NCBI GenBank assembly: GCA_038380435.1
Contig: JAWZYU010000130.1
Location: 256,001 to 320,000 of the forward strand
Source of the DNA: Ryuthela nishihirai
Lineage: Eukaryota; Arthropoda; Arachnida; Araneae; Heptathelidae
DNA: 64,000 nucleotides
Direction of reading: 5' to 3'
The notes under the pieces were generated by a model. It was not told the origin of the DNA, did no database searches, and worked only from the letters and a program-made list of their open reading frames with translations. The translations under genes and the position numbers were made by a program. Shown here piece by piece: positions 31,585 through 44,444 of the stretch (positions within the stretch are counted from its first letter, which is position 1; the number at the start of each line of letters is the position of its first letter).

Positions 31585-31645
31585 TTTTAGAAATTAGTGA
31601 TCTGGCAACATTCGTGTACAGTCGTTCAAAAAAATATCCGAAAAC
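31585..31645. mobile_element. Family M MITE remnant, unit 2
   Basis: Counterpart of 4755-4815: GATCTGGCAACATTCGTGTA fused to CAGTCGTTCAAAAAAATATC. Confidence 0.55.
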
Positions 31646-31764
31646 TATGATTCCCCTATCTGTGTGAATTTTACTCTATCAGGTAAATATACTACCATAG
31701 ACTAACTTCAAAATGAACATCCTCAAATTATTTTTTGTGGTAAGGGTGGGAACCTACAGAGTAT

Positions 31765-32488
31765 TGGGTTGCGTTGTTTTAACTCTGAGCGTCATTTTTT
31801 TTGCACACCATGGGCTAAATGACCAGGTCATATGGACCCCGAAATCTCAGAGAAGGTTGGGGGAGGGGACCCACTGGAACAGCTGTTGGGAGACAGATGG
31901 TAGCCTCCAGTCAAGGCCATCCAGCGTGTTCTTTAAAGTTGCGTTCTTTTACCTCTGATCGGCACTTTTTTGCACACAATGGGCTAAATCGCCAGATCAC
32001 AGGGACCCCGAGGGCTAAGAGAATGTCGGGAGAGGGGACCCACTGGAACAGCTGTTGGGAGATAGATGGTAGCCTCCCGTCAAGGCCATCCAGGGGGTTC
32101 TTTAACGTTGGGTTCTTTAACCTCTGAACATCACTTTTTTGCACACCATGGGTTAAATGGCCAGATCACATGGACCCCGAAGGCTCAGAGAAGGTTGGGG
32201 GATGGGAACCACTGGAACAGCTGTTGGGAGACAGATGGTAGCCTCCCGTCAAGGCCATCCAACGTGTTTTTTATCGTACACAGGGTGTCTCTCCTGCACA
32301 TGGAGCCACTGTTTAACGTCCCATCCGACGGACGGCGGACTGTCCAAGCCAATCGGTGTCCCTTACTGACCGTATCCAGGGCGGGGAATTTTGCGGAGAT
32401 AAATCTCAACGCTGACCCAGCTGGGACTCGAACCTGGGAACTGCACATTACGCGCCTGGCGCGCTACCGACTGAGCCACTCCCCGCCC
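31765..32488 (-). mobile_element. SINE-A with three tail modules, unit 2
   Basis: Tail modules start at about 31765, 31938 and 32112. The third continues without interruption through the core and B box to the tRNA-like head, so this is one SINE with a triplicated tail. It lacks the extra partial copy present at 5283-5514 in unit 1. Confidence 0.88.
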
Positions 32489-32909
32489 CAATCTGATGGA
32501 GTGAGAAATATTCTATCCATATCACACCCTAGTCCAAAAGCATTGTCCCCACCCCCTTTTCATCAGAAGGAATTTCTAAGGCTGCTCACGTGTGGTACAT
32601 ATCTGAAGCCTGTCCATTGACGATTCCAGGGCCGTTTCCACTTTCCACTCTGCTACTGTAACATACGTTGCACTTCGCACCATGGAAAGAATCAATTTGC
32701 TTATTTAAAAAAATCTTTTTTCTTTTCAGTATTTTACCTTGTTCAAACGTAACTTTTGGCACGTATTATTTTGCTTCTACTTTGTTGCAAACGTAGTAAG
32801 TGGAACGGACACGAAAGAGAAGTTTCGATAAAGGCACTGTTATTATTAAAGAACGATAGGGGACCCATACCCCCCTGTGTTTGGCTCACTTTGCCTGCCC
32901 ATTTCAGGG
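32489..32909. other. Unassigned sequence, unit 2
   Basis: Counterpart of 5906-6324. Nothing recognised. Confidence 0.4.
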
Positions 32910-33453
32910 GCGGGGGTGGCTCAGTCGGTAGCGTGTCAGGCTCGTAATCTGCAATTCCCAGGTTTGAATCTCAGCTGGTTCAGCGTTCAGTTTATCTCTG
33001 CCAAATTCCCCCCCTACCCATGGTCAGTACGGAACACCGATGGGTTTGGAAAGGCCGCCGTCCGTCGGATGGGATGTTAAGCCGTGGTCCCGTGTGCAGG
33101 AGAGCCATACCCTGTGCACGGTAAGAACACGCTGTATGGCCTTGATGGGAGGTTACCATCCGTCTCCCAACAGCTGTTCCAGTGGGTCCCCTCCCCCAAC
33201 CTTCTCTGAGCCTTTGGGGTCCATGTGACCTGGCCATTTAGCCCATGGTGTGCAAAAAAGTGCCGCTCAGAGGTAAAACAACCCAACGTTAAAGAACAAG
33301 CTGGATGGCCTTGACGAGAGGCTAACTTATGTATCCCAACAGCTGTTCCAGTGGGTCCCCTCCCCCAATCTTGTCTGAGCCTTCGGGGTCCTTGTGACCT
33401 GGCCATTTAACTCATGGTGTGCAAAAAAGGGCCGCTCAAAGGTAAAACCCAAC
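32910..33453 (+). mobile_element. SINE-A with two tail modules, unit 2
   Basis: Counterpart of 6325-6868, with the second module beginning CGTTAAAGAACAAGCTGGAT. Confidence 0.9.
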
Positions 33454-34097
33454 CTTAGGAAAACAGACTGGTTTGCTTTCATATTTTAAGAACAACTCCT
33501 GGATGAATTGCTTCATGCCTTCTTGGAGAAACTTCCAAAGATATCAACGTTATTAACTCTCTAGCTACTTCATCATGCAAAAATATATTTTAAACAAGTA
33601 GAGAGCCATTTTTCTTAAGTATGTTCTAACACACTATTTATTGATTATCATTCTCTGCATTTAGCTTGCAGTTGAATACACACTAATGAGCACCTAATTA
33701 CGAACGGAAAAAAGTTTCGAAAAAAACTCAGAGTAATCATATTTATGCACGTATTTAAATAGTAGTATATAAGTAAACTTTCATTATATTCGACAGTCGG
33801 GAAATCTGTAAAAACGTAAATATGAAAAATATGGTGAGTATTCTTGTTTAAAAGCTCAAATGGGAAAACTCGAAAACTACAGAATCGTAATTCATAGGCT
33901 GTTTAGCCTCTGTTGGTTGTTTTACCTCTGAGCGCCACATTTTTTTGCACACAATGGTCTAAATGGCCAGGTCACAAGGACCCCAAAGGATCACAGTTGT
34001 CACACACGTCAACAACACACACCTCCATGCCATCAAAACTCGAATCAGAGCAGGAGTCTGCCTTGGCATATTATCTACCAATACTTGAAATATTATT
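33454..34097. other. AT-rich spacer and SINE-A scrap, unit 2
   Basis: Counterpart of 6869-7513. Only the SINE-A tail piece at about 33914-33995 (-) is recognisable. Confidence 0.45.
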
Positions 34098-34465
34098 GAT
34101 CCACTAAGCATTATTACTTTTGAAGAAATATTACAGATCCACTAAGCATTATTACTTTTGAAGAAATATTACAGATCCACTAAGCATTATTACTTTTGAA
34201 GAAATATTAGAGATCCACTAAGCATTATTACTTTTGAAGAAATATTAGAGATCCACTAAGCATTATTACTTTTGAAGAAATATTAGAGATCCACTAAGCA
34301 TTATTACTTTTGAAGCAATATTAGAGATCCACTAAGCATTATTACTTTTGAAGAAATATTAGAGATCCACTAAGCATTATTACTTTTGAAGAAATATTAG
34401 AGATCCACTAAGCATTATTACTTTTGAAGAAATATTAGAGATCCACTAAGCATTATTATTTTTGT
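34098..34465. repeat. 38-bp tandem satellite, unit 2, about 9.7 units
   Basis: GATCCACTAAG starts every 38 bp from 34098 to 34440, giving nine full units and a diverged partial. The first three units share ATTACAGATCC (G to C) and the others ATTAGAGATCC, so variants are clustered. Confidence 0.97.
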
Positions 34466-34629
34466 CACTCGAAATTCTATTCACTCATCAGAAATATTTT
34501 ACTCCTTTTGGTATTCGCTCATCATAATTCGCTCATACCAATTGCATTAAGAAACCGTTTATGATTTATGCAATTTGTTACATATACGGCTGTCCTTCAA
34601 AACGGTTCGTGGCTTAATGTAATATTAAT

Positions 34630-35470
34630 TAAAGTATAATAAATTAGTTCATTTATAGTTTGTTTATTTATTTGAAATTCACGTTCCGTTGCCAAATATC
34701 CAAATAAAATTGAAAATCTGTAAAAATACTTTTATTCACACTTGGTATTTTTTAAATACGTGTATTATCAATTACATGTCCTATTACATGGCATGGAAAA
34801 ATAATTCGGCTAAATTATTTGTGGTGAGACTTCAATATTAGGGTGACAACATATGAAATAAGAAAGGATAATATTAATATTTTCGATTATTATTTTTGTC
34901 TTATGAAAATTGTTACATTTGCATAGCTTACAGAAATTACCGGTACAAATTTTAGAAAAACAGATTGAAGGTTTATTTTTTTCGTTTAATCAATGTCCCT
35001 CCGTGTACCGCAATTCACTCGAGAATGGTTTCTGCTGCAGCGGAGATTAAATAAAACTGAAAAGGCGTAACTATGACTGTTGAATCAAATTGCCGTTTAA
35101 TGAAAACCTCTTCTGATAATCTAGTAAAATACATTTGTCAGTTACAAATTTCGACTCTTAGTCAAATGATGCATCTATTCTGAGAAGTATTTCACAGCAT
35201 ACTTTCCAATATATAGTTATTATTCCCTCTTTCTGTCATTTGATACACCTAAATTCAAAAATTCTTCAGTACCATGCTTCGAAATTTCGAATGTTGCGCG
35301 AAATGATAACGTACGAACTTGTTTACTGTGAGGGTGAAGTTGCCATTCAACGAAAACCAATCTTCTCATAATCGGTTAAAAATACATTTCAATCTATAAT
35401 TTGATTTGACGATCTGGCAACCAGACTTCTTTAAAAAGTTAGCCTATTATTATAGTAGATAAGGTAAAAA
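34630..35470 (+). repeat. R3 copy, unit 2
   Basis: Counterpart of 7890-8735. Confidence 0.7.
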
Positions 35471-35484
35471 CATTTGAAATAAAA

Positions 35485-35660
35485 TCTGATCTACGGGACC
35501 TGGGTTCGAGCCCCGGGTAAAGCATGGCTGTTTGTGTCGTTTTTTTGCTGAGGGCCTGCCATTCTCTCAGACCTTATACTATAGCATCTAAACTCACAGG
35601 CCCCTGTCAGACTTCTGTGGCAAGCAGCTGCTTGAGGAGGTATTTATTTTTATTTTTTAT
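35485..35660 (+). mobile_element. SINE-B, 5'-truncated, unit 2
   Basis: Counterpart of 8753-8925; begins GATCTACGGGACCTGGGTTC. Confidence 0.9.
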
Positions 35661-35696
35661 TTATGGAAAAAATTCCTTTCATATGTAAGAACAACT

Positions 35697-35865
35697 CAAC
35701 GTTAAAGAACACGCTAGATGGACATAATGGCAGCTATCATCCGTTTCCTAATAGCTGTTCAGTGAGTTTCTTTACCCCAAAATTCTCTGAGCACTCGGGA
35801 TTCTTGTTACTTAGATGTTTAGCCCATTGTATGCAAAAAAATTCCTTTCATAGGTAAAAAAAGCA
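35697..35865 (+). mobile_element. SINE-A tail module, unit 2
   Basis: Counterpart of 8961-9110, with about 20 extra bases (ATTCCTTTCATAGGTAAAAA) near its end. These repeat the sequence found just before the module. Confidence 0.75.
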
Positions 35866-36153
35866 CAAATTTAAATTTTGAACCAATCAAATCAATTATA
35901 TATGTATGCATAATTAATTTCCCTTCTTTTGTTGATGACTGTCCAGGATTGAATGGGACCAAAGTTTGTCTAAACGGAAATAATTTGAATAGAAACGAAG
36001 CAACGCGGAATGAGAGCTCGCGCTGATGTCAACATCAACCTGAACAAGAATGCTCAATTCTTCCATTCGCTAATAAACCAGAGTGAAATAAAAAAAATGC
36101 TTCATTGTCTACTTTTGCTGTATTCTGAAATTAAGAATATTTTTAAACTCTTA

Positions 36154-36362
36154 ATGCCGTCCCATGGCCCAGTGGTTAGCACGCTTGGCTACTAATCTAA
36201 GGGACCTGGGTTCGAGCCCTGGGTAAGGCATGGATATATGTGTCGTTTTTCTGCTGAGGATCTTCCATCCTCTCAGATCTTCTACTATGGCATATAAACT
36301 GACAGGCTCCTGTCAGACCTCTGTGGCAAGCAGCTGCTTGAGGGGGTATTTATTTTATTTTT
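36154..36362 (+). mobile_element. SINE-B, near full length, unit 2
   Basis: Counterpart of 9402-9608 with TGGCCCAGTGG and GGTTCGAGCCC. Confidence 0.92.
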
Positions 36363-36364
36363 AT

Positions 36365-36780
36365 TATATCACTTGAATTTTAATGCATAATTAATATACC
36401 TCCTTTCTTCCCTCCTTTTACTCAAGGCTGTCCAGCCTGGTCTATCAAGGTTGCTTTGACCGAACGCCTCAACCCCAGAACAAACTGAGAATCGGAGCCA
36501 GAAGACGACGACAGGCACGGGCCATTTGGCCCGGAGCAGAGCCTACACTCCCATGAGCCACTGCCACCCCGCCAACTCCAAATACACCACTTCAATGACT
36601 GCACACACTCGTATTCATTACGTCACTGTGGCACAAATGTCACTGTTCCCCTCATTGCCCCTCGCTTGTTACGGGGTCAGCAAACACGCTGACTGCCTTC
36701 ACAACTTCCACTGACGTAGCGGCCACCGCCACATACACGAGATTAATGCTGGTGTCGAGATTAACAGAGATTCCTACAGT
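36365..36780. repeat. Dispersed sequence family B, unit 2
   Basis: Counterpart of 9615-10075, with deletions of about 35 bp (after AGACGACGACAGG) and a few smaller ones. Confidence 0.55.
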
Positions 36781-36892
36781 TTAATAATTATATATTATTT
36801 ATTACAATAAATATAACATTAAATTTTATTTATAATATATAAATAAACAAATGTTTATGATTCAGAGAGGTATGAAATAGGTGTTAATAAAA

Positions 36893-37045
36893 AAAATACC
36901 TCAAGCAACTGCTTGCCTCAGAGGTCTGGCAGCAGCCTGTCAGGATAATACAGGAGATCTGTGTGGAATTCGAGACCTCAGTAGAAGGACAATGCAGAAA
37001 TCCATATACCTTACCCGGGGTTTGAACCTAGGTCCCTTTCATCAA
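36893..37045 (-). mobile_element. SINE-B, diverged, unit 2
   Basis: Counterpart of 10180-10325. Confidence 0.8.
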
Positions 37046-37154
37046 TTGCTCTTTGCATGATTGTGCTTAATAGAATTAAGAATTTGGTTAATGGACAATT
37101 GCGTGATGAGTAATCAAAATTAGTGGGGGATGTGTACATCAGATTTTTTCACAT

Positions 37155-37998
37155 AGGCAGATTCTTGAGAAATGTTTAAAGTTTCAAAAATCTTTGGTTA
37201 TTAGTTTTGTTAATTTCAAAAAACTTTTCACTCTGTTGTTCGCCTTAATTTGTGGTTGATTGTGAGATCGTATGGCATTCTGGAGAAGTTAGTTAACATA
37301 ATGAAATTTCTCTATAGTAGCATTGAGTCGTGTGTGAGAGTTTGAAAGGGTTGTAGTAGTTGGTTTAGCATTGTTTCTGATGTTCCAAAATGGTGTTTTT
37401 TTTTAACTCCTATTCTCTTTTATTTGGATATTGATTATATTATATGAATTCCACTGCACGGTAAATTTTTGCTCTGAAATGGTCCGGGGATCTGAAAATT
37501 TCTGATTTAGATTATGCTGATGATTTAGCACTTTTGGCATTATGTGGTTGGATTTTATAAGTAATGATGAGGTTATGCAAAGCAGTCGGCAACCTCCTTT
37601 AAGCAGCATATTGTGCAGAGAGAGACTCCGTTGGTTTGGCCATTTTGCCCTTATGGATAATTGTAGATTAGCGAATAGGGTTATGAAAAGTATGCCTAAA
37701 GGCCAAAGAAAGAGAGGGGAGACATAGGATGAGATGTGCGGACATGTCAAACAGGACCTTGTTAGAATTGGTCTACAATGAGCAGGTGCAGCAGATGCAG
37801 CTCAGGACAGATGCGTTTGGCGAACAAAATTATGTAATCTGGTTTGAACTCCGTAACCCATGGCTGAGAAGGATTTTCTTTCTATATATGTACTATGAAC
37901 AAGACTTCAATTTACAATATAATGAAACGGAAGATGCACGTACAACAATGGAAAACGAGACTGTTACAACGTGTCACTTGAGGTATAGCACGGGGTGA
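37155..37998 (+). pseudogene. LINE RT fragment, block X of unit 2
   Basis: Counterpart of 10440-11280. It shares the same disabling changes: AATTTCAAAAAACTTTTCAC at motif A, a poly-T run in place of motif B, and a stop before the ATTATGTGG segment. The RT fragment was therefore already dead before the 27-kb duplication. Confidence 0.72.
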
Positions 37999-38024
37999 TA
38001 ATTACGTCACTTACGAGTTCGAAC

Positions 38025-39069
38025 CAAAGGAGGACTAAGGAGAAGAAGGCTAGCTTTGCACAAGCGTAAGTGGCGCCGTTCTGCGGAATTTTACCGAAGC
38101 TGAACGTGGCAAATTGATGTGCAGGCACAAAAACAACTGTAAGGGGAGATATGCGCATGCGCAGTGAAATCATTTTAGCCCAATGCAGCCATGGTTTGTC
38201 TTACTATTAGTATATATATTACGATTTAACCAGTGTTTCCAAATGTCTAACAGCCATGGCTGATTGGCACAGTGTTAGCTGACCCTAAAGTTATTCAATG
38301 AGTGTTTTATCTCCTTCAGGAGTACATTTTACGATACCTGGTAAAGCCGTTGTATATTTATTTTGAGTAATTTTGCAGAATTTTAAAATTAATATGTAAA
38401 TTAATACATTTAATCATCTTGCGAATATATATAAGTCAATGTATGTTGCAGGTTTGTGTTCCCTGGAGCATATCGATGTACAATGGCTTCTGCACTTTGC
38501 TCTAACAGTGTACTTCATTTTTTATGGTTGATACGGGAAGTGCCTGCTGCCATCTGTTGAACGTTTATACAAGTAAAAAACTCGGTATGATATATATTGG
38601 AAATATCAGCAATTGTATAAAATATCATTAAATATATCATGTTATCGTGCATTGACATATAAATCTCAATTTATTATAATATACTAAATGCTGTAGGTTG
38701 TTCAAAATATTAAAATTTTGTTCTTTAGCATAGCTGCTACCTGTTTTACAAAATTGGATTTTTTTAAGGAAAATAATTACATTACGTTTTGATATTTTCT
38801 CTCTAAACGAAAAAAAAATTATGAGTGTACCTCATGAAGAAAATGAACATTTTTCAGAGTCAAAGTGTATGTAAAATTAGACACGTGGTATAAGCAATTG
38901 AAAACTTTGCTCGGCGGTAGAAAAATAATGCAGGGAACTCGCTCCTCTCCCCGTCTAGGCGACTTCACTGCAATGCACGAATTTGCCACGTTTAGAGGGC
39001 GCTGCAATCGAAAGGTTTACATTACGTCCATGGAAGCTAGCTAGCTCTCTTCTCCTTTAGACACTCCTT
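38025..39069 (+). mobile_element. hAT-like element, copy 4
   Basis: Counterpart of copy 1 in unit 2. Flanks are GTTCGAAC on the left and GTTCGAAT at 39070-39077, as in unit 1, so the mismatch in the target duplication is older than the 27-kb duplication. The right end carries a 4-bp GCTA repeat expansion. Confidence 0.8.
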
Positions 39070-39077
39070 GTTCGAAT

Positions 39078-39197
39078 GATGAAGTTGAAATGAAAGAACA
39101 GAATTCTATTTCTTCCCTGCTTGCCTGTGATTATATACCAGAAAGTTCAATGTCTAATAGTAGTTCGGAGAATCTGTTTATAGAAGAAAGAGATTAA
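39078..39197 (+). other. Ser-rich frame tail, unit 2
   Basis: Counterpart of 12357-12476. Open to SSSENLFIEERD and a stop, with SISSLLACDY instead of SISPLLACDY. Confidence 0.35.
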
Positions 39198-39459
39198 TCG
39201 TAATCTGTGAGCGGTGGTAGTGAGAAGTGTGGTTTTGGAGATAATTTTTGTTTTTGTTGTGTTCAGTGATCAGTTTTGGATGTTTAACTGATAAGAAAGT
39301 TTTTAGTTTCAAGTAAAATAGCAATTTATCTGTATCGCAGAAAAATGCTCTTTGCTTGAAGGAAAATCTGGCAATTATGGATATTGGGATCATTTTATAC
39401 TAATTGATAGCATAGTGTTGTTTTGTGTGATTAGTGAAGAAATTGTTAATGATTTATGC

Positions 39460-40470
39460 AATTTGTTGCCTTCGTTAATAAATCAGTTCATTTAGAGTTT
39501 GTTTATTTATTTGGGATTCAAGCTCCGTTGCCAAATATCCAAATAGAATCGAAAACCTTTAAAAATACTTTTATTCACACTTTGTATTTTTTAATACGTG
39601 TATTATCAATCATATATACTATTAGATGGCATGGAAAAATAATTCAGCGAAACTATTCGTGATGAGACTTCAATATTTTGTAAAAACTAAAATAGAAGAG
39701 AATAAAAATAATATTATCGATTGTTAATTTTGTGTTAATAAATTTCTTAGTTTTTCATAGCTAACAGCAACAACCAGTATAAAATTTAGTTAGGTATATA
39801 GAAGAGGTATTGTTTTCGTTTAATCGGCGTGCTCTTTGGCTGTTCAATAAGTTCCAGAAAAACCTCTGCAGAAGCGGAGATTGAAAAAAAAATTAAATTG
39901 TAAAGCAGTAATGTTACTGTTCAATGAAATTGCCATTGAATGAAGTGTGTGGGGCGGGGGTGGCTCAGTCGGTAGCGCGCCAGGCTCGTAATCTGTACTT
40001 CCCAGGTTCGAGTCCCAGCTGGGTCAGCGTTGAGATTTTTCTCCGCAAAATTCCCTGCCCACGGTCAGTAGCGGACACCGATGGGCTTGGAATAGGCCGC
40101 CGTCAGTCGGACGGGATGTTAAGCCGTGTCCCCGTGTGCGGGAGAGCCATACCCTGTGCAAGTTAAAGAACACGCTGGATGGCCTTGACGGGAAGCTACC
40201 ATCTGTCTCCCAACAGCTGTTCCAGTGGGTCCCCTCCCCCAACCTTCTCTGATCCTTCGGGGTCCATGTGACCTGGCCATTTAGCCCATGGTGTGCAAAA
40301 AAGTGCCGCTCAGGGGTAAAACAACCCAACCAGTGAGGGTGAAGTAGCCATTCAACGAAAACCAATCTTCTCATAATCGGTTAAAAATACATTTCAATTT
40401 ATAGTTTGATTTGACGATCTGGAAACCGACTGCTTTGAAAAGTTATTCTATTATATTAGTAAATAAAATA
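39460..40470 (+). repeat. R3 copy with SINE-A, unit 2
   Basis: Counterpart of 12740-13740. Confidence 0.7.
39952..40331 (+). mobile_element. SINE-A within R3, unit 2
   Basis: Counterpart of 13231-13608, with intact A box TGGCTCAGTCGG and B box GGTTCGAGTCC. Confidence 0.92.
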
Positions 40471-40686
40471 AAAATATCTAAAATAAAATTTATCCTAAAT
40501 ATTCATGTTAACAATAAAGTTGTTTGGAACCTGAAATTTATCAGGTTTATTTTTTCCATTATGTTTTCCGACCTAATCCATGACTCCAATTCTTTCATTA
40601 TTAGGAACATTTGCTGCTAGAAAAAAAAAATAATTATCAATAATTTTTATGTTAAGTTTCGTACGCCTTCTATTTTTCCTTCCTTA

Positions 40687-40893
40687 AAGATCCACTTTCT
40701 CCATTCCCACTTAGACTTCTTCCCCAACAACTGCAGCATGGTCAGTGATGAGCATGGTGAACGTTTTCATCACGACATTGCAACGATGGAGAAACGATAC
40801 CAGGGAAACTCTTCCATTTCAATGTTGGTTGACTACTGTTGGATGCTCGCCAAAAATGATCCTGAGCAGCTGTACAAGCGATGTCGGAAGTAG
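40687..40893 (+). CDS. Conserved ORF tail SDEHGERF... (fragment), unit 2 block X
   Basis: A 68-codon open stretch, stop at 40891-40893, as at 13964. It reads KIHFLHSHLDFFPNNCSMVS, with SDEHGERFHHDI (Q to H), MEKRYQG and LVDYCWMLAKND. His in LHSHLDFF matches what I recall as the common form, so this copy and the 48809 copy keep the ancestral residue there. Same interpretation: 3' part of a multi-copy element gene. Confidence 0.55.
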   Translation, partial: KIHFLHSHLDFFPNNCSMVSDEHGERFHHDIATMEKRYQGNSSISMLVDYCWMLAKNDPEQLYKRCRK

Positions 40894-40989
40894 AAGCGGA
40901 GTTTTACCGATACATGTCATATGTACGCATTACTCTGTTATATAAGAAACTACTGTTCATTTCTCAGAAGTCGCAGCCAATTTTGCATT

Positions 40990-41240
40990 TTCATTCTAAA
41001 ATTTCTAAACTTAATTTTTATTTTTTTTAAAACTTTCATTCTACAAAATTTTTCTTCCCGTACTTCGTGGCGGTAGCTCTCTTTTCATCCCTCCCTTCCA
41101 TGCGCTCTCCGTTAATATTAATCCCTCTCTTAATTCTTTCCTCTCCTGATGGCTCGCGACACATCTTCATAACTGTTCGAAAATTTTGACAGTAATTGTC
41201 CAACAACCTCCGATATTGGGGTGATCCCTTTTTTAGTTTA
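40990..41240 (+). repeat. R4 copy, unit 2 block X
   Basis: Counterpart of 14280-14520. Confidence 0.6.
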
Positions 41241-41380
41241 AAGGAATAATTTCTTACTCTCTCGAAGAGCGAAAAAAGAAATTTTATTTTTTTATAAGTT
41301 CAGAAAACTACTCGGGTGGATAATTGCTACTGGAACTGAAGATAAAAAAATATTAAAAAAATTCGAAATCTTGAATATGG

Positions 41381-41797
41381 TCATGAAGAATAGAGTAGCC
41401 AATCTTGATTAAAATTTTTAACACTTGTCTGAAATTTTGCTGTAAGAAACCTTTCATTAATGCACTCATATCCTAGAAGAGCATCACTATCGTGTCTGCT
41501 GAGAAGCAGACCCACGCCTTGGTGATGCTTAATATGTTCCCTCCCTGGAAAGGGAAATTTAAGATTATTTTTAAGAATCTGACCTTTATCTGTCCATCTA
41601 TTCTCTTGCAAGCCGAAAATATCTAAATTATAAAGCTGTAAGTCTTGTGTGAGGACATCAATAGAATAAACTCTGTGCAGAGTCCTCACATTCCAACTAC
41701 CTATGGAGAGAAAATGGTTAGTGGGATGTTTAAAGAAATTACGTTTATTGAGAGAGGGAACGCCGACAATATTAAACAGCCTCCAAATCGCTGACAT
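41381..41797 (-). pseudogene. LINE endonuclease fragment, unit 2 block X
   Basis: A 138-residue minus-strand frame: SIGSWNVRTLHRVYSIDVL, NLDIFGLQENRWTDKG, GVGLLLSRHDSDALLGYECI and NERFLTAKFQTSVKNFNQDW. It is better preserved than its unit 1 partner at 14746, which has LHDTRW and is shortened by indels. It covers about the first half of the APE-like endonuclease domain. Confidence 0.8.
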
Positions 41798-42015
41798 GAG
41801 GCAAAGTCCCGTTCCCCCACCAAGCCCATCTACACTGGAAGACTTCCTCCAATGTAGAATTTGACGATACTAGTAGAGTCATTCTGATTCATTCTTTCAG
41901 ATTTTCATTGCGACAGATTTTGCTATTCTGTTATTTCCGACGTCCGTGACCGAAAGTTCCCGAATTTCGTAGCTGATCAAGGTCACTTTGACAGAAATAC
42001 GCCTGGACACCACGG

Positions 42016-43004
42016 AGGAGTGTCTAAAGGAGAAGAGAGCTAGCTTCCATAGACGTAATATAAACTTGTCAATTGCAGCGCCCTCTAAACATGGCAAATT
42101 CGTGCATTGCAGTGAAGTCACCAAGCCAGGGAGAGGAGCGAGTTCCCTGCATTATTTTTCCACCGCCGAACAATGTTTTCAATTGCCTACACCACGTGAC
42201 TAATTTGACATACACTTCAACTCTGAAAAATGTTCCTTTTCTTCACGAGGTACAGTCATAATTTTCATTTTGTTTAGAGAGAAAATATCATGAGGTAACG
42301 AAATAATTTTCTTTAATAAAATCCAATTATGTAAAACTGGTAGCAGCTATGCTGAAGAACAAAATTTTAATATTTTGAACAAACTACAGCATTTAGTATA
42401 TTATAATAAATTAAGATTTATGTGTCAATGCACGATAACATGATCTATATAATTATATATTATACAATTGCTGATATTTCCAATAAATATCATATCGAGT
42501 TTTTTACTTGTATAAACGTTCAACAGATGGCAGCAGGCACTTCCCGTATCAACCATAAAAAAAGAATTACACTGTTAGAGCAAAGTGCAGAAGCCAACGT
42601 ACATCGATATGCTCCAGGGAACCGTCCAGGGAACCTGCAACATACATGGACTTATATATATTCACAAGATGATTAAATGTATTAATTTACATATTAATTT
42701 TAAAAATTCTGCAGAATTACTCAAAATAAATATACAACGGCTTTTCCAGGTATCGTAAAATGTGCTCTTGAACAGGATAAAACACTCATTGAATAACTTT
42801 AGGGTCAGCTACCACTGCGCAAAACAGCATGACTGTTAGACATTTGGAAACACTGGTTAAATCGCAATATTTATATATACCAATAGTAAGACAAACCATA
42901 ACTGCAGTGGGCTAAAATGATTGCACTGCGCATGCACAGATCGCCCCTTACAGTTGTTTTTGTGTCTGCACATCAATTTGCCACTTCTCCTTAGACCTCC
43001 TTTG
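42016..43004 (-). mobile_element. hAT-like element, copy 5
   Basis: Counterpart of copy 2, from GGAGTGTCTAAAGGAGAAGA to TAGACCTCCTTTG, containing the CAACAGATGGCAGCAGGC motif near 42522. Confidence 0.77.
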
Positions 43005-43229
43005 ACCACACTAAGACATCAAAGATCATAAATTGACAACAGCAGTCCCAGGCCTTGGACCTATACCTGCTTAATCTTAGCTAACGCCAGTGGCCAAATG
43101 ACTGAAACGTGTGAACAAATGACGGTAGAACCGTAATATAAGTTGAAAGGAGTGGGGGGGATGTGGGGGGGGAGGAGTGGGAAGGGGAGAAGTAAGAGAA
43201 AAGTAAGTAATAAGTAAGGAATAATTTAA

Positions 43230-44030
43230 GGTTCAGCTCCAGATGGGGTCAGTACAATTAGCGGCATCTGGCTTCGATCCCTTTTTTAATCCTGATTATC
43301 AGGTAGAGATTTTGGTCGTTTGAATTTGCGTGAGGGGTACAACATCATAATTAAATAAATCTCTAATAAGTTGATTAGGATGTTCTGCGATAGTTGCAAA
43401 ATAGTTCTTGGCCATTTTCTTGATGGATTGGAGATTTGTTTCACAATTTAGATCTCGATGAATGATAGTATTCCTGACAAACCAGGGAGCTGCTACAGCA
43501 GATCGTAGGATTTTATTTTGTAGAGATTGGAGATTTCCAAGATTTTTATTCGAACATGCATCCCAAATGGGGGCAGCATAGAGAAGGAGAGGTTTGATTA
43601 CCTGATTATAAATTAGCACTTTATGTGATATTGCGATATGAGATTTTTCCCCAAGCAGAGGGAATATTTTGCAGTATAGTGCTCTGGCTTTGTTAACATC
43701 ATTCCCTACATGGGCATTCAATTTGAGCTTGTGTTGTATCGTGATGCCTAGTTATTTGGCATGATCGCTCCACACTACCTGTTAATCAAATAGGTAGAAA
43801 TTTTGATGATGGGGATTTCGTTTATGTGACGTAAGAACTGCAATACTTTTTGTAGGGTTAACTGCATTCTCTTGCAGGCAATGGGCACGTAAAGGGAGGG
43901 TGCGAGAAATGCCGTGTCGTCAGCGTAAATGGGATTTACAACTCGATGAAGCTTAGGAATGAAGATATTAAACTATGTCGGGGACAAAATGGAGCCTGGA
44001 GGGACTCATGCCTAATATATGATTTGCCAC
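43230..44030 (-). pseudogene. Jockey-like LINE RT fragment, unit 2 block X
   Basis: Counterpart of 16490-17290, with the same internal deletion. A 140-residue frame (43299-43721) keeps NAHVGNDVNKARALYCKIF, YNQVIKPLLLYAAPIWDAC, APWFVRNTIIHRDL and HPNQLIRDLFNYDVV, which is the thumb and C-terminal region. Confidence 0.8.
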
Positions 44031-44444
44031 TTCGATTTGGAAGGAAACGACTTAAATATTCTTGAAATAATTTCTCTAAACTTTGTGCAGGCAACTTTAA
44101 TTACATATGGGAAAAGATTGAAATAATTAAAAACAGCAGAAATAAGAATGGAAATTTGCTGTTTCCTTCAAAATCTGATCATGAATAGATTAGGCTAATT
44201 ATCTTTTCGTTCTTTGTAATAGAATACATAACAGAATCACATGCATTCAAATACATGAAACATAAAGAGATATTGAGACCGAAGTGTTGTTCATTATATA
44301 GTTCATATATATTCCACTTACAATGAAATACGATCAATGTTCCATTTTGTAAACATTTTTCAATTTCACGTTTTTCCTACCACTGTATTTAAAATCATAT
44401 TCCAGTTCATCCTGTATCACCAAAACCAAATATTGACTTCTTAA
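44031..44444. other. AT-rich spacer, unit 2
   Basis: Counterpart of 17291-17710. Nothing recognised. Confidence 0.45.
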